Shown here: positions 6,008 to 6,936 of the stretch, piece after piece
Layout: each line of letters opens with the position of its first letter
Position numbering within the stretch: position 1 is the first letter of the stretch
Source of the DNA: an uncultured Treponema sp.
Lineage (GTDB): Bacteria > Spirochaetota > Spirochaetia > Treponematales > Treponemataceae
DNA length: 6,936 nt
NCBI RefSeq assembly: GCF_938029485.1
Contig: NZ_CALHGC010000251.1
Coordinates: forward strand, 1 to 6,936
Direction: 5' to 3'
Program-made: the position numbers and the translations under genes
The notes under the pieces: generated by a model
The model's input: the letters and a program-made list of their open reading frames with translations, nothing else
Databases searched by the model: none
Told to the model about the DNA's origin: nothing

Positions 6008-6936
6008 TTGACCTTAAACTTCCCGACTTCCTGCGCCAGCGCTTCAATACTCTGCTTATTCTTCTGTGTTATCTCGCTGACTTCCTGTACGGCGTTGTTG
6101 ATCTGCACGGCGCCCGAAGCCATCTCGTTCATACTGTCGGTGATGATGCGCGTAAGGTCGTCGAGCTTACGCATTTCGACTGCAACTCCCTCTCCGCCTT
6201 TCAGCATTTCTTCCGAACCTGCCTGTACTTCTACTGTAACGGTGTTGATGCTCTTAATGGCGGTAAGTACCTCTCTGCTGCCGTTTTCCTGTTCCCGCAT
6301 CGCTTCGGTAAGCCGGTTACTCATATCCTTAACCTGTTCGGCAAGGGTAAAGATTGCATTAAACTTCTCTTCGACGGTTTTGGACGAAGCAGAAAGCGTT
6401 TCAATTTCTCCGCTCAAGGTTTTTAGCGTTGTAGTAATAGTTTTACCCTGTGCTGCGGAATCTTCGGCAAGTTTACGGATTTCGTCTGCAACGACGGCAA
6501 AGCCCTTGCCCGCTTCTCCTGCGTGGGCAGCTTCGATCGCAGCATTCATTGCGAGTAAGTTTGTCTGAGATGCAATATGCTGAATAACGCTGCTCGCTTC
6601 CATTAGCGAACCGGATTCTTCGGCAATTTTCTGCGTTACAGTGTTTGAGGTTACGAGCGTCGCTTTTCCATCGCCGGTAGCAGTTGTAAGGCTTCTGATT
6701 ACCTCGTCGGTTTTGCCGAGCGTTTGTCCGATAGAGGCGATGTTTGCAACCATCTGTTCTACGGAAGAAGATGACTGTGCGACACTCGCTGCCTGCGTTT
6801 CAATGTTGTTATTCAGCTGCTTAATGGTGCGGACAATTTCTTCGACGGTTGCCGCCGTTTCGGTAACGCTTGCCGCTTGAGTCATTGCCTGCTGCTTCAC
6901 CCCATCGATGTTGGCGCTGATTTGATTAACGGCGCT
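6004..6936 (-). CDS. Methyl-accepting chemotaxis protein, C-terminal signalling part (partial)
   Basis: About 310 residues are visible and the frame stays open to the right edge, so the sensor domain, membrane segments and start are outside the window. A GTG at 6898-6900 is internal, not the start. Counting from it, the highly conserved hairpin tip is at about 105-150: IQHIASQTNLLAMNAAIEAA followed by HAGEAGKGFAVVADEIRKLA, the site that contacts CheA and CheW. Both flanking arms are long coiled coils. Glu/Gln pairs in Ala/Ser/Thr-rich settings that resemble CheR/CheB methylation sites are E20-E21, E48-Q49 and E230-E231. About 175 residues lie between the tip and the C-terminus, nearer a 48-heptad than a 44-heptad receptor, though I did not align it. 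The protein ends in KFKVN without an NWETF-like CheR-docking pentapeptide. It presumably feeds a chemotaxis pathway controlling periplasmic flagella. The ligand is unknown. Confidence 0.95.
   Translation of the reverse strand, partial: SAVNQISANIDGVKQQAMTQAASVTETAATVEEIVRTIKQLNNNIETQAASVAQSSSSVEQMVANIASIGQTLGKTDEVIRSLTTATGDGKATLVTSNTVTQKIAEESGSLMEASSVIQHIASQTNLLAMNAAIEAAHAGEAGKGFAVVADEIRKLAEDSAAQGKTITTTLKTLSGEIETLSASSKTVEEKFNAIFTLAEQVKDMSNRLTEAMREQENGSREVLTAIKSINTVTVEVQAGSEEMLKGGEGVAVEMRKLDDLTRIITDSMNEMASGAVQINNAVQEVSEITQKNKQSIEALAQEVGKFKVN

Noticed and set aside
6040..6053. GCGC-ca-GCGC short inverted repeat after the M28 gene as a terminator
   Set aside because: A four-base stem with a two-base loop and no T run is not credible, and the bases encode the chemoreceptor C-terminus.
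6008..6568. Plus-strand open frame of 186 codons opposite the chemoreceptor, rich in Ser, Leu, Ala and Val and looking membrane-like
   Set aside because: The reverse complement of coiled-coil chemoreceptor codons naturally gives such a hydrophobic frame. The minus strand has an unmistakable chemoreceptor tip.

Overview
The window looks like a piece of a spirochaete chromosome, most plausibly an oral-type Treponema. This rests on the combination of a Treponema-like chemoreceptor tail (ending KFKVN), a cytosolic PepF, an MFS transporter fused to HEAT repeats, and a moderate GC content of about 45-55% over most of the window. The genus is inferred, not proven.

Layout from left to right. (1) Positions 1-99, minus strand: a decayed C-terminal piece of a GNAT acetyltransferase, cut off from any N-terminal half by an in-frame stop. 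(2) Positions 110-764, minus strand: a two-gene HEPN/MNT toxin-antitoxin module. A minimal nucleotidyltransferase (MntA-like) comes first and overlaps a HepT-like HEPN ribonuclease by 11 bases. This block is strikingly AT-rich (sampled 60-base lines are about 20-30% GC), so it and the GNAT scrap look like an acquired islet. (3) Positions 882-3137, minus strand: a 751-residue membrane protein made of a 12-helix MFS transporter followed by a cytosolic HEAT-repeat domain. (4) Positions 3161-6007, plus strand: two metallopeptidase genes 18 bases apart, an M3B oligoendopeptidase F and an M28-type aminopeptidase-like protein with a complete metal-ligand set. Neither shows a signal peptide, so both should act on peptides in the cytosol. 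(5) Positions 6004-6936, minus strand: the signalling half of a methyl-accepting chemotaxis protein, running off the right edge and sharing its stop-codon bases with the M28 gene.

The transporter and the peptidase pair are divergent from only 23 bases between start codons. Each strand has a reasonable sigma70-type promoter whose -10 box overlaps the other and whose predicted transcript start falls at or within a base or two of the start codon. Both genes also lack a Shine-Dalgarno sequence, so this looks like a back-to-back promoter giving leaderless or nearly leaderless mRNAs. A joint role (uptake of peptides or a related solute, then hydrolysis) is possible, but only the arrangement suggests it. 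I see no CRISPR, RNA gene or intact mobile element. The main items of interest are the AT-rich HEPN/MNT islet, the HEAT-fused transporter and the compact divergent promoter.
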